A stretch of DNA of 64,000 nucleotides from Ryuthela nishihirai (GCA_038380435.1 JAWZYU010000013.1:62762446-62826445); one strand, 5' to 3'. Counted from the first letter of the stretch, positions 23,690 to 35,095 are shown. Notes: generated by a model from the letters alone, not told the origin. A program made the numbers and translations.

Positions 23690-25120
23690 ATGAGAAATTC
23701 GGTATATATATAATAAATGTTGAAAGTGTGTCCCGCGTGTCTCCAGATATTTAGTGACACGCCGAACTGTGTTTTTGAAGACGTCGTTCAGCACAGCGCG
23801 GTCCACATTCCAAATGTATTCTGCGGTGGCAGTCTTCAATCGTCAATTGTGCGGGATTGTCCGAATACACAGAGTTTTTCATCGCGCCCCAGAGATAAAA
23901 ATCGGTCTGAGAGAGATCTGGGGATCTTGGAGGCCAAATGTTTTTTAAAATGTATCTGTCCCCAAACACGTCGTAGAAGAGTGCCATAGACATATGCGAT
24001 GTCCAGCTGAAAGTAGGCCCTGTTAATTTCATCTTCTGACAATTGCGCAAAGAAAGGATAAATAATATTGTCACAGTATCGTTGGGAGTTGACAGTCTCA
24101 GAAAAAAAATTGGGTCCGACTATGCGCCTACGCGAAATTCCATCCCAAACACCAATCTCCTGATCATTCAGTGGCGACTCCTGGAACTCATGGAGATTGT
24201 GTGAAAACCAGAGGCGTGAGTTTTGACTGTTTACTTGCTCCGACAAATGGGTTGTGGGTTGAGTTGTTTTACCTCTGAGCGGCACTATTTTGCACACAAT
24301 GGGCTAAATGGCCAGGCCACAAGGACCCCGAGGGCTCAGAGAAGGCTGGAGGCGAGGACCCACCAGAACACCTGTTTGGAGACAGATGGTGGTCAAGGCC
24401 ATCTAGGGTGTTCTTTAACGTGCAAAGGGTATGGACTCCCGCACACGGAACCACGGCTTAACGTACCATCCGACGGTCGGCGGCCTTTCCAAGCCCATCG
24501 TTGTCCCCTACTGACCGTGGGCAGGGCGGCAAGTTTTGCGGAGATAAATCTCAACGCTGCCCAGCTGGAACTCGAACTTGAGAACTACAGATTACGAGCC
24601 TGGCGCACCACCGACTGAGCCACCCCCGCCCGTCCGACAAATGGAAGTACGGCTCATCTGTGAAGAATGTGACGTCCAAAATGTCCTCTCCTTCATGGTC
24701 AGGAAAGTCTACAAACCACCTGCAGTACGCAATCCGCTTACCACTGTCGATAGGTTTTAATTCATGCACGGGTGTGATTTTATAAGGTTGTAGGCCTAGG
24801 CGTTTTTTTACAGCCGTATGGGCCTTGCCAACCTGCTGTGACAATAACCTGATGGACCTTTTTGGGCTTCGGAGCATACGTTCTGCGATATCCAATACTT
24901 TCTCCTCTTTCAGTATTGGTGGCCTACCAGATCTGGGCTTGTCACACACGGAACCATTTTCCCGGAATTTCTGAATCAACTGCCGCACTGCATTATGATG
25001 GGGCACCTTGGTTTCCGGAAACTGTGCCTGGAATCGTTATTGAATGTCATGTGTGTATTCTCTGCCACGTCAAAACACATGTTCCGCAAGGAACGTACGT
25101 TTCTCAACTGATAACACCAT
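23690..25120 (-). pseudogene. Mariner/Tc-type transposase pseudogene interrupted by a SINE
   Basis: The frame begins at the ATG at 25120 and has early stops (TGA then TAA within 30 codons). A helix-turn-helix region follows (HHNAVRQLIQKF, then a GRPP linker, then RSIRLLSQQVGKAHTAVKKR). The first catalytic motif is FFTDEPYFH near 24665. The SINE splits the gene at 24632/24251. The rest continues with NSQNSRLWFSHN, GVWDGISRR and SPDLSQTDFYLWG near 23890, the third acidic position being D as in DDxD mariners. The usual QQDGA-type second motif is altered to FQLD, and at least two frameshifts follow (near 24000 and 23840). Inactive; a recognisable arthropod-type family. Confidence 0.8.
24251..24632 (-). 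repeat. SINE family 1, full-length copy with perfect 12-bp target duplication
   Basis: Target repeats TCCGACAAATGG at 24239-24250 and 24633-24644 define the ends exactly. On the minus strand: a tRNA-like head with A box GGTGGCTCAGTCGGTGG and a B-box region reading CAAGTTCGAGTTCC, then the conserved body with GATTTATCTCCGCAAAAC, GGGACAACGATGGGC and CACGTTAAAGAACACC, and a tail of ACAACTCAACCC type. It splits a transposase pseudogene, so it is younger than the mariner. Confidence 0.92.
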
Positions 25121-25312
25121 TGCAACAACGCACTCTACAGTGCCAGACTATTTGGTAGGCAGGCGACAGCGACCGCGTCTGTCCCACTAACGTCATACTA
25201 AAGCCATTACATATCCCTAAATGTCTCGAGACACACTAGACACACTTTCAACGTTTATTGTAATGGCACAAGTATTCCTCATCAGGTGCACAAAAACTTT
25301 TTTCATCACCCT

Positions 25313-25527
25313 ATATATTATATATTTGCCAATGTTTTCTCAATGGGAATTATATCAAAAACGTCGAACGTTTATGATGACTACATGCAGACCTGGATCT
25401 AGAAAAAAAAAGTGGGGGGAGGACATTAGGGCAAGCGACACAATCGAGCGTGAAAGGGGAAAAAAGCGGTAAAAAGTGGCAGGAGACAGGATTTCAATAC
25501 CAGCTTAACAATTTCACCTTCATTTTA

Positions 25528-25528
<1 letters not shown>
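25313..25528. repeat. Dispersed repeat R3, left half (split by RTE copy B)
   Basis: Contains GCAGACCTGGATCTAGAA (25385), a G-rich core and GCGACACAATCGAGCG. The same order recurs at 46625-46900, where the element is uninterrupted; the right half is recognisable at 62325-62570. Its right half here lies at 29040-29160, beyond the inserted RTE. Confidence 0.5.

Positions 25529-25599
<71 letters not shown>
25528..25599. repeat. (CAT)n microsatellite, 3' tail of RTE copy B
   Basis: About 24 perfect CAT triplets on the plus strand, (ATG)n in the element's own direction. Tails of copies A and C are the same triplet with fewer units, and copy D's is degenerate. Confidence 0.95.
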
Positions 25600-25602
<3 letters not shown>

Positions 25603-25616
25603 CAAGCAGCCATGGG

Positions 25617-28600
25617 CTACGGAGGTCCAACTAGACCGTGCAATTTAGTTCTCCAAGCAAGTCTATCCTGAGCTACATCTACTGCATCTGGCCACTGCAC
25701 ACCAATTCTAACAAGGTCCTGTTTGACATTGTCTGCCCACAGCATCCTAGGTCTCCCCTTCTTTCTGAGGCCTTTAGGCGCACTGTTCATAACCCTATTC
25801 GCCAATCTATAATTATTCATACGGGCAACATGGCCAAACCAACGGAGTCTCTCTGCACAATATGCTGCTTACAGGAGGTTGCAAACTCCTTTGCCTAATC
25901 TCATCATTAGTTACAAAGTTGAACCATCTAATGCCCAAGATACTGCGTAAGCATCTGGAATCAAAAGCATCTAGTTTCCTGTTATCTTGTTTACAAAGTG
26001 TCCAAGTTTCACTACCATAACTAACCCTAGAAAGAACCAAACTATTATACAGTCTAATTTTAGTCTTTAGGTGTATACGCGTATTTCACCACACTCTACA
26101 TAGGTTCTTAAAAGTCCCGGCAGCAATCCCTATTCGTCTGTTAATCTCATGCCGCACATCACCATTATCTGTTACATAGCTCCCAAGATAATTAAACTGT
26201 GACACCTGCTCAAGACTGCAACCATTCAGATTAACTGAATCACAGCCTGCCTGACCAATTTTCATCACTTTAGTTTTCTCTCTGTTTATAACCAAACCTA
26301 CTCTACTACCAGTCTCATCAACAGCTCGAATGAAAGAGTTCATCTCATCAACATCATTTGCCAAAAGGGCTAAATCATCAGCATAATCTAAATCAGAAAT
26401 TTTCGTATCTCCAGCCCATTTAAGGCCAAAATCTTTCCCTCGAAGTGAATTTCGCATAACATAATCAATAACCAAGCTAAAGAGAAAAGGAGACAAAATG
26501 CACCCTTGTCGAACACCAGAAGTAATGCTAAACCAATTGCTACAAGCCTTACCAACTTTCACACACGACTCAGTGTTATTATAGAGAGCTTTCATAATGT
26601 TAACTAACTTGTCTGGTATACCATATGATCTCACAATCAACCACAAATTATGACGATCAACAGAGTCGAAAGCCTTTTTGAAATCAACAAAGCTGGCAAC
26701 CAAAGGTTTCTGAAACTCTAAACATTTCTCAAGAATCTGCCTAAGTGAAAATATCTGATCCACATATCCCCTACCACTTCTGAATCCACATTGCTCATCA
26801 CGCAATTGACTGTCAACCAGATTCTTAATTCTATTAAGCACAATCATGGAAAGAACTTTACCTGGAACAGAGAGTAGGCTGATACCCCTATAGTTATCAC
26901 AAGAACTGCGATCACCTTTTTTGAAAATAGGGATAACAATAGCTCTGGTAAAATCCTTAGGAACCATGCCTTTATCATAAAAGATATTCAGAATTTCAGT
27001 CATCCAAGTGGTAACCGAAACATTCCCAGCTCTAAGCATTTCCGTAGTAATTTCATCTACCCCTGGGGATTTATGAAGTTTAAGTTTAGAAACAGCCAAA
27101 AGAACTTCAGATTGTGTTATAGGGCCAACATTAAAGCCACCAATGCATCTATCATCATTGCAAACAATGGGAGTAGAACTAACTACATTGTTTAGAACAT
27201 CACTGAAATGCTCAGCCCACCTAGCCATGACAGAATCCTCCCCTTCTATAACCTTACCTTGTTTATCCTTCAATCCTTGTATCCCTGTCCGTTTTCTACC
27301 ACACAAAACATTAACTATCTGGTACAGCTCTCTGCTGTTGTGCTGTCTAACTGCTTCCTCGGCTTTGTCAGCCAAACCATCAAGCCAAAGATTCTTATCA
27401 GCGGCTAACTGATCCTTTACAAGTTTATTAAGGTCTCTGTAATGCTTTCTATTAGGACTAGTAGGGTATTGATTAAGGGCATTCCTGCAGTTCTTTCTTT
27501 CCGAAATAAGCTCAAGTGCCTTATCACTCAGATAATTTTGCCACTTCTGCTCCTTTTTTCCTAAAAGAATACTGTTAGTGTCCAAAAACGCCTGTTTAAA
27601 ATGATCCCATTCTTCCTCAACTTCAGTAGTAAGCAAACCATGACTGTCATAATGACTAAGTAACCTATCATGGTAAGCTTTGGCTATAACTGGATCTTTC
27701 AGAGCTTCAGTATTAAAAGTAAATTTTTTAACCCTAGCACAACACTTTTTAAGTTTAAGTTGCAACACACTTTTAACAAGGTAATGGTCAGATCCAATTT
27801 CAGCTCCCCTATATGCCCTGGTATTTCTAACAGAACTAGCCCATTTGCTGCTAATTAATATGTAATCAATCATATTCTTATGCAGCCCATCAGGTGAAAC
27901 CCATGTGTACTTATGTATGTCACGGTGTTTGTAATAAGTGTTAGTTATTCTGAATCCATTGAGTTTACTTACCTGCAGGAGACGTTGCCCATTGCCATTG
28001 CAGCTACCAATACCAAAAGGGCCTATTACTCCTCCCCAAAGGTCAGAGTCAGTACCAACTTTGGCATTGAAGTCACCAAGAACAAGGGTAATATCTCCTT
28101 TCTTGACAGAATTCAAAATATCCTGAAGTTGTTCATAAAACCTATCCTTCTCATCCTCATCGGCATCCTCAGGGGGGGCATAACAGCAGATAACATTCAA
28201 GTTTTTAATGCTTGTCTGAAATTTTGCTGTAAGAATCCTTTCATTAATGCACTCATATCCTAGAAGAGCATCACTAGCGTGTCTGCTGAGAAGCAGACCC
28301 ACGCCTTGGTGATGCTTATTGTCGTTCCTCCCTGAAAATAGATATTTAAAATTATTTTTAAGAATCTGACCTTTATCTGTCCATCTGGTCTCTTGCAAGC
28401 CGAGAATATCTAAATTATAACGGTGGAATTCTTGTGTGAGGACATCAAGAGAAAAAGCTCTGTGCAGAGTCCTCACATTCCAACTACCTATGGAGAGAAA
28501 ATGGTTAGTGGGATGTTTAAAGAAACTATGTTTATTGAGAGAGGGAATGCCGACAATATCAAACAGCCCCCGAATCGCAGACATGGGGCAAAGACCCGTT

Positions 28601-28626
28601 CCCCCACTACTAAAGGCTGAAGCCAT
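25617..28626 (-). pseudogene. RTE polyprotein pseudogene (copy B)
   Basis: Very close to copy A in protein sequence. Starts with ATG at 28626 (MASAFSSGG) and keeps the N-terminal frame that copy A lost, including SWNVRTL, LGLQETRW, GDFNAKV, SDHYLV, FVDFKKAFDSVDR and YADD. It is then broken twice: a TGA at 26088-26086 just after CRVW (AGA to TGA relative to copy A), and a 2-base deletion near 25852 (GAGAGAGACT to GAGAGACT) that shifts the C-terminal domain into another frame, which ends at 25617. Two lesions make it inactive, but the full-length gene structure is best seen by comparing A and B. Confidence 0.88.
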
Positions 28627-29040
28627 CTACACTGGAAGACTTCCTCCAATGTAGAATTTGACGATGCCAATAGAAGCAAAGAGTTCAGGTGCCTGCGATG
28701 ACTTCTGCTCAGGATTATCCACCAGCTGATAAACATATCCTGTGAATCTATTCACTTGGGGCCGTCAACCCACAAACAAACAGAAAACACAGCGGAAGAT
28801 TTTCCCTCCACAGAAGCCCACCAGTGCAGCAAAATCAGGATCCATAATCAAGCTCAGAGCCATATATCTGTCCAGTCCAGTAGGTTTATATGGTCAGCAC
28901 CAGGACCCTGTGTGGTTGACCACTCCTCAGCAGGGTAGAAAAAAAAGAAAAGTAGCCATAGTTGTCCAGATCAGTAGGCCACACTAATCTGGCAGCCCTC
29001 CCCTTCCGTTCACTTCCACAAGAGAGTATCTCTTTCCAGA

Positions 29041-29390
29041 CTCTTAAAATTTTCAATGAAATGCGTAAAATATGCAGAATTTTAATAATTTTTGCCATCC
29101 ATTATACTTACTAGCATTCTCAAGATATTCCCCTAGATCCGGCTCTTATTCCAAGTATGACATGTATGTGATTTAAATATATTATTTTATTTTTAGTGCC
29201 ATCCAGAGGAAATATTAAGCATCATCCGTTTGAATCTCTAAAACTCTTTTTATTCAATTTAAGAATTATTATATAACATGTAACGGGCCCTTCGTTATGG
29301 ATATAACCATCAAACTGGGAACTCCGTAGCTAGTAGTGATAAGAATGAGAGTTCTGTAACATTGTTAAAGTATAGGGAAACCCATGTTTT
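29041..29390. repeat. Dispersed repeat R3 right half and a block shared with 62040-62210
   Basis: TTTTAATAATTTTTGCCATC (29080) matches 46820 and 62490. TTTTTAGTGCCATCC (29190) through CCATCAAACTGGGAACT matches 62066-62200, in opposite relative order to R3. This is the only similarity to the second block seen beyond 23420. Confidence 0.45.
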
Positions 29391-30120
29391 CCTATGGGGG
29401 ATATTTTGCTGGATGTGGGGTTAAACTAATTTTCAGAAAGTGGTGTGTGTGAAAGAGATGAAATGATGGGTTTCCTTGAGAAAATGTCGTAGCTAACACA
29501 GGACACTTCACTGGATTATTGTGCTGTTGTGTTGTAAAAGTTAGATAAATCGGAGAAGTCGACAAAGCCAGACAGTTTTGGGAAATTAGTTTGAAAAATA
29601 TGGCAATTCAAAATCAACAGGTAAAATGACGTTTTCCGGAGCTGGGAGAGCAAAATATGATGGAAATGTAGACTTTGAAGTGATATCTGTGAATGTATGA
29701 ATTTTCTTTACTCTAGTAAGAGTGGAAGGGTATGAGACGAATCCAATTTCGAGAAAATTGCAAGTAATGAAATTACGGTGAAATCGTGAAACAAACAGGA
29801 TAAAAATAGCACATTTAAGCATAACAGCGCAAATGTCTCTCGGTATTGTCTAAGGCGCTAATGTGTATTTTTGCTGTATTGAACATTTGAAGTGATGTGG
29901 GTTAGAAAAGAATTCGGGGAAGTTTCTGGAGATGAGATTTGTATCTATTTTGAAAATGATGAAGATTATTGGGTAAAGTGAAATGGAGGGTGAAATATGG
30001 GTATGAATGATAGTATGTGTATGAGATATAAAAATTTCAAAGATTGAATTTGAAGTGAAAAGTGATGTAGGTTAAAATAGTTTTGAAAATGTGTGAAGTT
30101 TGCATAGAGAGAGAAGAGTA
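29390..30120. repeat. C-depleted, purine/GT-rich tract with diverged internal repeats
   Basis: Cytosine is rare on the plus strand: I count about 6 in the 240 bases 29881-30120, while G stays common. A unit containing TTTGAAGTGATGTGGGTTAG recurs loosely near 29677, 29887 and 30050. No ORF. Read as a decayed satellite with strong strand asymmetry. Confidence 0.45.
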
Positions 30121-30229
30121 TTTTTTGTTATCGTGCTTAATTCAGACTTGAGTAACCTGTACTTTCATTTATTTAATTCATTTGACTGATCCAATACATG
30201 AAAACATAGGACACCTCCTGGCCACATCT

Positions 30230-30480
30230 ATTTGCCGTGATTTGGAAGGTTAACTGGTTGTCATCCCTCTCCTCTCCACCTCGCCCATCTCACCTCTTCA
30301 CTCCACCTCGAGCGCGAAAAAAAAAAACCTCCAGTACCAGCTATGTACAAGACACAACTGTAACCGGAGTCCCTGCTTGTGAGAAATCATCTGAGACCGC
30401 TACTAGACCTCCCCATCGTGCCGAGCGATCCCCTGGTTACTGCAATCAACTGCAGGTACCACGTGGCTAGTTGGAAATTT
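30230..30480. other. Isolated GC- and CpG-richer block of unknown identity
   Basis: About 240 bases with pyrimidine-rich CCTCTCCTCTCCACCTCGCC, GAGCGCG and CCGAGCGATCCCC, set in strongly AT-rich sequence with sharp edges. It has no ORF worth calling, no clear TIRs and no match elsewhere in the window. Confidence 0.3.
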
Positions 30481-31029
30481 GCTGCATAAAATAGAAATGT
30501 GTGCGTTTTGGTACACTTAACTATTTTTTTCTTTTCTTAAAGAAAATAATTTTCACCCTTCAGCAGAAGTAACTCATACTAATGAGTGATTAGAAAACAC
30601 AAATAGTAATGCATTATTAGTTCTTTTCTCAAATTTCTCATTTATCCCTTGAAATTAACAATACCTTTTTCCCAAAACGGTTAATAGACATTGTAACATG
30701 CCGTAATCGTCGAATATAACGGTTAAAAACTTACGTTTTTCCATCCTCTAAGGTTAAAGGGTAAATCAGTCAGTGTATACAAATGAAAAAAAATGTATTT
30801 ATTATTACTACATTAAAATGCCATTGAAAATTTTTAAATTAAGTGCTAACTTTAAAAATCAAAAATCTATTCAAATAATGTTAATTAACCTTACTTCAAT
30901 TAAAATACATACAAATATCAATTATTCTTCTGTTATTAAGTTATCTGAGTATCCGTTCTTGATCAACACATCCTATCATCAGAAATTTTCATTTCTAGCG
31001 TAAATATATCGTTTGCAATATTACTTCGT

Positions 31030-31760
31030 TTACAATTTGAACATTTAGTGGCAGCTAACGACATCAATTAAGGCATTTTTGGGATTTAACATTATGAATC
31101 ATGATATTTCGTTAGTACCTAATGAAATCAACAGGGGTTTTTAATTAATCTCTCAAAAAAGAAATTAGTTGCTTTTTTATACTCAACTTGTGGTGAAGAG
31201 ACAAATTATTGCTGCCAATATAAATTCTTTCTTCTTTACACTCCACCACAAAAATAGTAAATTTTATAGCCCAAAGAAATCGCTTCCAATATTCGTTAAA
31301 TTTTTCGCAATTTTCAGTTGTCCTTCGTCATATCGCGCAATTAAAACTTATGGGAAATTCGAAAAGTTTGAATCACAATATTAAATCAATACCTATCCAA
31401 CACGAAAAGAATATTTTATTTATTTCTAAAACCGATCATTATCTCGTAAAACAAAATACATTATCGTGAATTCAAATTTCATGACATTCTCATTTCACAA
31501 CCAAAAATTTCAAATTTATGACGTAATTGTATCGCTTACAATATTTGTTTGAAATTTTACATTTTTCAAAAATTTCCACCGTTAGAGGGCTCAATTTCAG
31601 TTTTTGGGTGATTCAAAAATTGCGATTCGTATTATTTTATTAATAGCTATCCAACGAAAAGCGAATTTTTAAATTATCTCTGAAAACAAAGAAGTTGAAT
31701 GTCTACATACAGAGAGAGAGAGACTTATACAGATGACAAAGTGAAAACATTAACTCTTTG
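31030..31760 (-). repeat. Satellite-like repeat block, inverted relative to 12195-12800
   Basis: On the minus strand the same landmarks recur in order: CCCTCTAACGGTGGAAA, TTTCAAACAAATATTG, TTGGATAGGTATTGA, CACTTTGTCATCTGT. Two units are visible. A (GA)n run sits at 31710-31722. Confidence 0.55.
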
Positions 31761-31959
31761 TGTTTAATCGAGCTAAAAATCGCTTTGCGATGCAATATTT
31801 AATTTTATTTGAATTAGAGGTAAAAGTCGCTAATGGAATGCCTTCACATTTCTGTATTCATACGGTGGCTATTGTTTCTAACTTCTGGTATTTTATTGGC
31901 ACTAACAATTACGCTTCAACTACAGTGTTAGTTGAATAACTTTAAGAGTAATCACATAT

Positions 31960-32190
31960 TTTTGGAACTCTAAACCTTTCTCAAAACTCTGTTTAGGAAA
32001 AAGATTGGGTACATAGATGTACATCTGAAGCCCCACTCTTCATCTTGAAGTTTACAATCGATCAAACATTTAATTCGCTTAAGCACAATACTGGATATAA
32101 TTTACTAGAACAAAGAACAGACTGATGCCGTTATCATTATCATAAGAATTGTAATCGCCTTTCTCTAAAATTGGGATCATAAGACGAAGT
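31960..32190 (-). repeat. RTE reverse-transcriptase fragment (copy E)
   Basis: The minus-strand translation gives MIPILEKGDYNSYDNDNGIS, corresponding to the IPIFKKGD..NYRGIS motif of copies A and B. Heavily mutated. Confidence 0.65.
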
Positions 32191-32194
32191 GCGT

Positions 32195-32960
32195 TCAAAA
32201 AGTTCTTGAAATGCATCTGCAGAACAAAACCAATTGCACATACCTCAACAAAGCCTTTTGTGTCCTTCCAAATACTCTTCTCCAGCATCTATGCGAAGTT
32301 GCAGAAATCTACGGCAGTTCTGGAACGCTTGGTGGTAATCCTGTTGAAGAATACTCCAAAACTCTGAATGAAAGCATTTTGCAAAATCTTTCACCCTTGT
32401 AAGACAGTTTCCCATCAGGTTCCTTTTTAATTTTGGCAAACAGTCAAAAACCGCATGGTGCAAGTTCAGGTGAATATGCAGGTGGGGGTAGCAGTTTGAT
32501 TTTATCTTCCTCCAGATAGGCCGTAACTTGCAGGGTTTTGTGAGCATTGACCTTGTTATGAAGGAAAACCTTTGAGACACTTGCTGTTCGACACTGCTCC
32601 TTCATCTTCTTAAGTATTTTGACCAAACCGATGTTGATGTACTATTGGCCATTTATAGCTATTTTTTCAGGTAAGGTGTCCACAGTTACCACTCGTTGGA
32701 AATTGAAAAAAAATTGTGAACATACACTGTCTTCGGTGAAAGTATTGTCGGAGGTTTTGGGTATGCGGTTCATCTTCCTCAACCCAAACTTAATTGTCGA
32801 TCTTTCGAGGTGTTGTATAGTTAAATAATATCGTCTCATTACCTATGACAACGTCTATTAACGGTTTGGAGGCACTAGGTTCAAACATTTCCAACATTTC
32901 CTTGCACGAGTAGAATCTAGTTCTGTTATACTGGTCTGTCTGTTTGTAGGGTACCAATGG
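32195..32960 (-). pseudogene. Mariner transposase relic (C-terminal half)
   Basis: The minus strand reads FLHNKVNAHKTLQV, then KIKLLPPPAYSPELAPCGF, then FDCLPKLKRNLMG, ending RRFLQLRIDAGEEYLEGHKR near 32245. These match the order HDNARPH, PYSPDLAP.DF, FPKLK and GEYFEG of mariner transposases. The third catalytic position is replaced (CGF), and frames switch near 32580. Inactive. Confidence 0.72.
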
Positions 32961-33880
32961 AACCCTTGTCCCCTGGAAATGCGACTTTTTAAGTTATAGT
33001 TTGCTATTATATACTGTCATACAATTGCTATTTTTGTAACAAATGCAGTTAATAAATACCACACTAGATGAGATTAAATGTGTTCCAAGAAGCCATGCCC
33101 ATTATTTTAAAAAAATATAAATGGTGCTCTTTAAAAATATTTTTATTTCTAGATCTGTCAAGATTATTGTTTTATATTTTTATTAAGATTATTCGTTAGA
33201 AACAAATGTCGGCTTACAATTTTTTTCAAATTCGAAATTTCCATTCCTTTATAGGAAAACTGATATAAGTGAAATAGGAAAATCAAAATGGAGAAAGGTC
33301 TTATATTCACATTTCCTCCCCAAACTAAATAAATATGGTTTCATATATTTTAATAAAAATAATGAACTCCACTCCGAAAGGTTTCTCCACCAGCTCTGCT
33401 CGATGACTTAGTTTTATGAACAAATTGTTTATCAACTTTATGGTGATTAATTTCATAAAATTGAAAATGTTAACTTTATTTTTCTTCATCTGTAAAATTC
33501 CATTTAAAAATACACAGAACCCAAATTACGGGATTTATTTTCATTCTGTTACATATAATTTTGTATGCATTGTTTCGGCAATAACTGTCTTTTCTGTTCA
33601 GTACCATAAAATCTTTAAAACGGGAAAGAAAAATGAAACGCAATTGTTTTTTTATTAATAAAAATTCCACAGTATTTCGCATTTTGCAATTCACTTACAT
33701 TAAAACAAAGATAAATGCTCTTAAAACAAAGTTAATTTAAAAAATAAATGTTACTTAAAACAAAGATATTGCTCCGAATTATTTATTTTGACGTAATTAA
33801 ATGCATTTTTTAAATACGTATTTATCATACATAGGTGATTATGAGTGATATAAGGCTGACTGACTGGCAGAGGAACACGC
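32960..33880. other. AT-rich stretch without recognised features
   Basis: Short ORFs only, no splice-supported coding sequence and no repeat seen. Confidence 0.5.
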
Positions 33881-33884
33881 TAAT

Positions 33885-34860
33885 CCCAACTGTGGAGCAG
33901 AAATGGTGCAGCTTTTCAAGGTCACTTAGAGGTAATCTGATCGTAGATCTCGGGAATAATCCGAAATTTGACCTCCAACGTGTTTTCAAGGTCACATAGA
34001 GGTTAAACCATGATCTACGAGTGCCAAAAACGTGAAAAGTGATGTCTTGGGATGTTTCGGGCTGTAGATGTAGGAAATATTACGAAAATTCGTTACACGG
34101 GAGGTTTATCGAGGTCAGAGGCCAAATTATATCTACCAGTGCTAGAGAGCTAAAAATTGGTTCGTGGAGGTATTTCGAGTCATATAGTTCAGATATGTTT
34201 TAAAATTTGGGATGCACCGGATCTTTCGAAATCAAAGTCAAATATAGATCTACAGATGTTAGAGGGCTAACAATTGGTGCCTTGGAGTATTTTGAGTCGT
34301 AGAATCAGATATTGTACCAAAATTTGGATGTGATATGTCCTTCGAGGTCAAAGGTCAAATTTCGATAGACCAGTGCTCGAGAGCTAAAAATTGGTGAATA
34401 GGGTTGTGTTGTTTTACCCCCTAGTGGCACTTTTTTGCACACCATGGGCTAAATGGCCAGGTCACATGGACCCCGAAGGCTCAGAGAAGGTTGGGGGAGG
34501 GGACCCATTGGAACAGCTGTTGGGAGACAGATGGTAGCCTCCCATCAAGGCCATCCAGCGTGTTCTTTAACGTGCACAAGGTATGGCTCTCCCGCACATG
34601 GGGCCACGGCTTAACGTCCCATCCGACGGACGGCGGCCTTTCTAAACCCATCGGTGTCCCCTACTGACCGTGGTCAGGGCGGGGAATTTTGCGGAGATAA
34701 ATCTCAACGCTGACCCAGCTGGGACTCGAACCTGGGAACTACAGATTACGAGCCTGGCGCGCTACCGACTGAGCCACCCCCGCCCCTTGGTGAATAGGTC
34801 TATTTCAAGTAGTAGAACTCAGACATAAGAAGAATTTTCTGATCATCTGTTGCGTTCTAG
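33885..34860. repeat. Tandem array, unit about 118 bp, split by a SINE
   Basis: The marker GTGCTAGAGAGCTAAAAATT recurs with small changes at 34139, 34257 and 34374, and looser copies of GAGGTCA/AAGGTCA-type segments extend the array left to about 33915. The array resumes at 34787 after the SINE at 34403-34786. No coding frame persists across units. Confidence 0.7.
34403..34786 (-). repeat. SINE family 1, full-length copy in the tandem array
   Basis: Perfect target duplication TTGGTGAATAGG at 34391-34402 and 34787-34798. Head with GGGTGGCTCAGTCGGTAGCG and GGTTCGAGTCC; body and tail as in the other copies. 384 bp. Confidence 0.92.
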
Positions 34861-34892
34861 CTCAAATAGGGGTGGAGAAATAGGTTCCACGT

Positions 34893-35095
34893 CCATTCAT
34901 CGCACGTCAATTTATCACGCTCAATTCATCGCACGTCAATTCATGGCACGTCAATTTATCGCTCTCAATTCATCTCAAGTCAATTCATCGCAATGTCAGT
35001 TCATCGCAATGTCAATACATCGCAGCGTCAATTCATCGCGACGTCAGTTCGTCGCAGCGTCACTTCATCGCAACATCAATTCATTGCATTATTAG
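34893..35095. repeat. Minisatellite in the left TIR of the foldback-like element
   Basis: About 13-14 imperfect units of TCAATTCATCGCACG type. Variants alternate ACG, CTC, AAT, AGC and GAC between CGC and TCA. The inverted counterpart at about 44280-44366 has only five or six units. Confidence 0.85.

Larger units (their letters stand above)
23654..25312 (-). mobile_element. Mariner-type transposon with about 75-bp TIRs, carrying a SINE
   Basis: The left end AGGGTGATCAAAAAG and the inverted right end AGGGTGATGAAAAAAG continue as imperfect inverted repeats (shared GTGCACCTGAT.AGGAAT and GTTGAAAGTGTGT) for about 75 bp. The right side is followed by TA; the left flank is CGC, so the TA has probably mutated. 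Removing the 382-bp SINE and one 12-bp target repeat leaves about 1.27 kb, normal for a mariner. The element has no counterpart in the second duplicated block. Confidence 0.85.
25525..29040 (-). mobile_element. RTE retrotransposon, copy B (inverted, 5'-truncated)
   Basis: Tail first in plus-strand order: (CAT)n at 25528-25599, then CAAGCAGCCATGG, the coding region 25617-28626, and part of the 5' leader to about 29035 (CACAAGAGAGTATCTCTTTCC). Relative to copy A it lacks roughly the first 110 bases. It inserted into repeat R3. Confidence 0.85.

Noticed and set aside
24223..24618. ORFs overlapping SINEs (also at 38585, 41497, 54572, 55746)
   Set aside because: GC-richer SINE bodies give open frames by chance; the Pol III boxes and target duplications explain the sequence.
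25450..25671. Histidine-rich ORF with a run of about 24 His
   Set aside because: It is the (CAT)n tail of RTE copy B read in one frame; likewise the poly-Asp ORF at 16434 is the (GAT)n tail of copy A.
34850..35095. 81-codon ORF with a repeating NSSQ-like pattern
   Set aside because: It is translation of the foldback TIR minisatellite.
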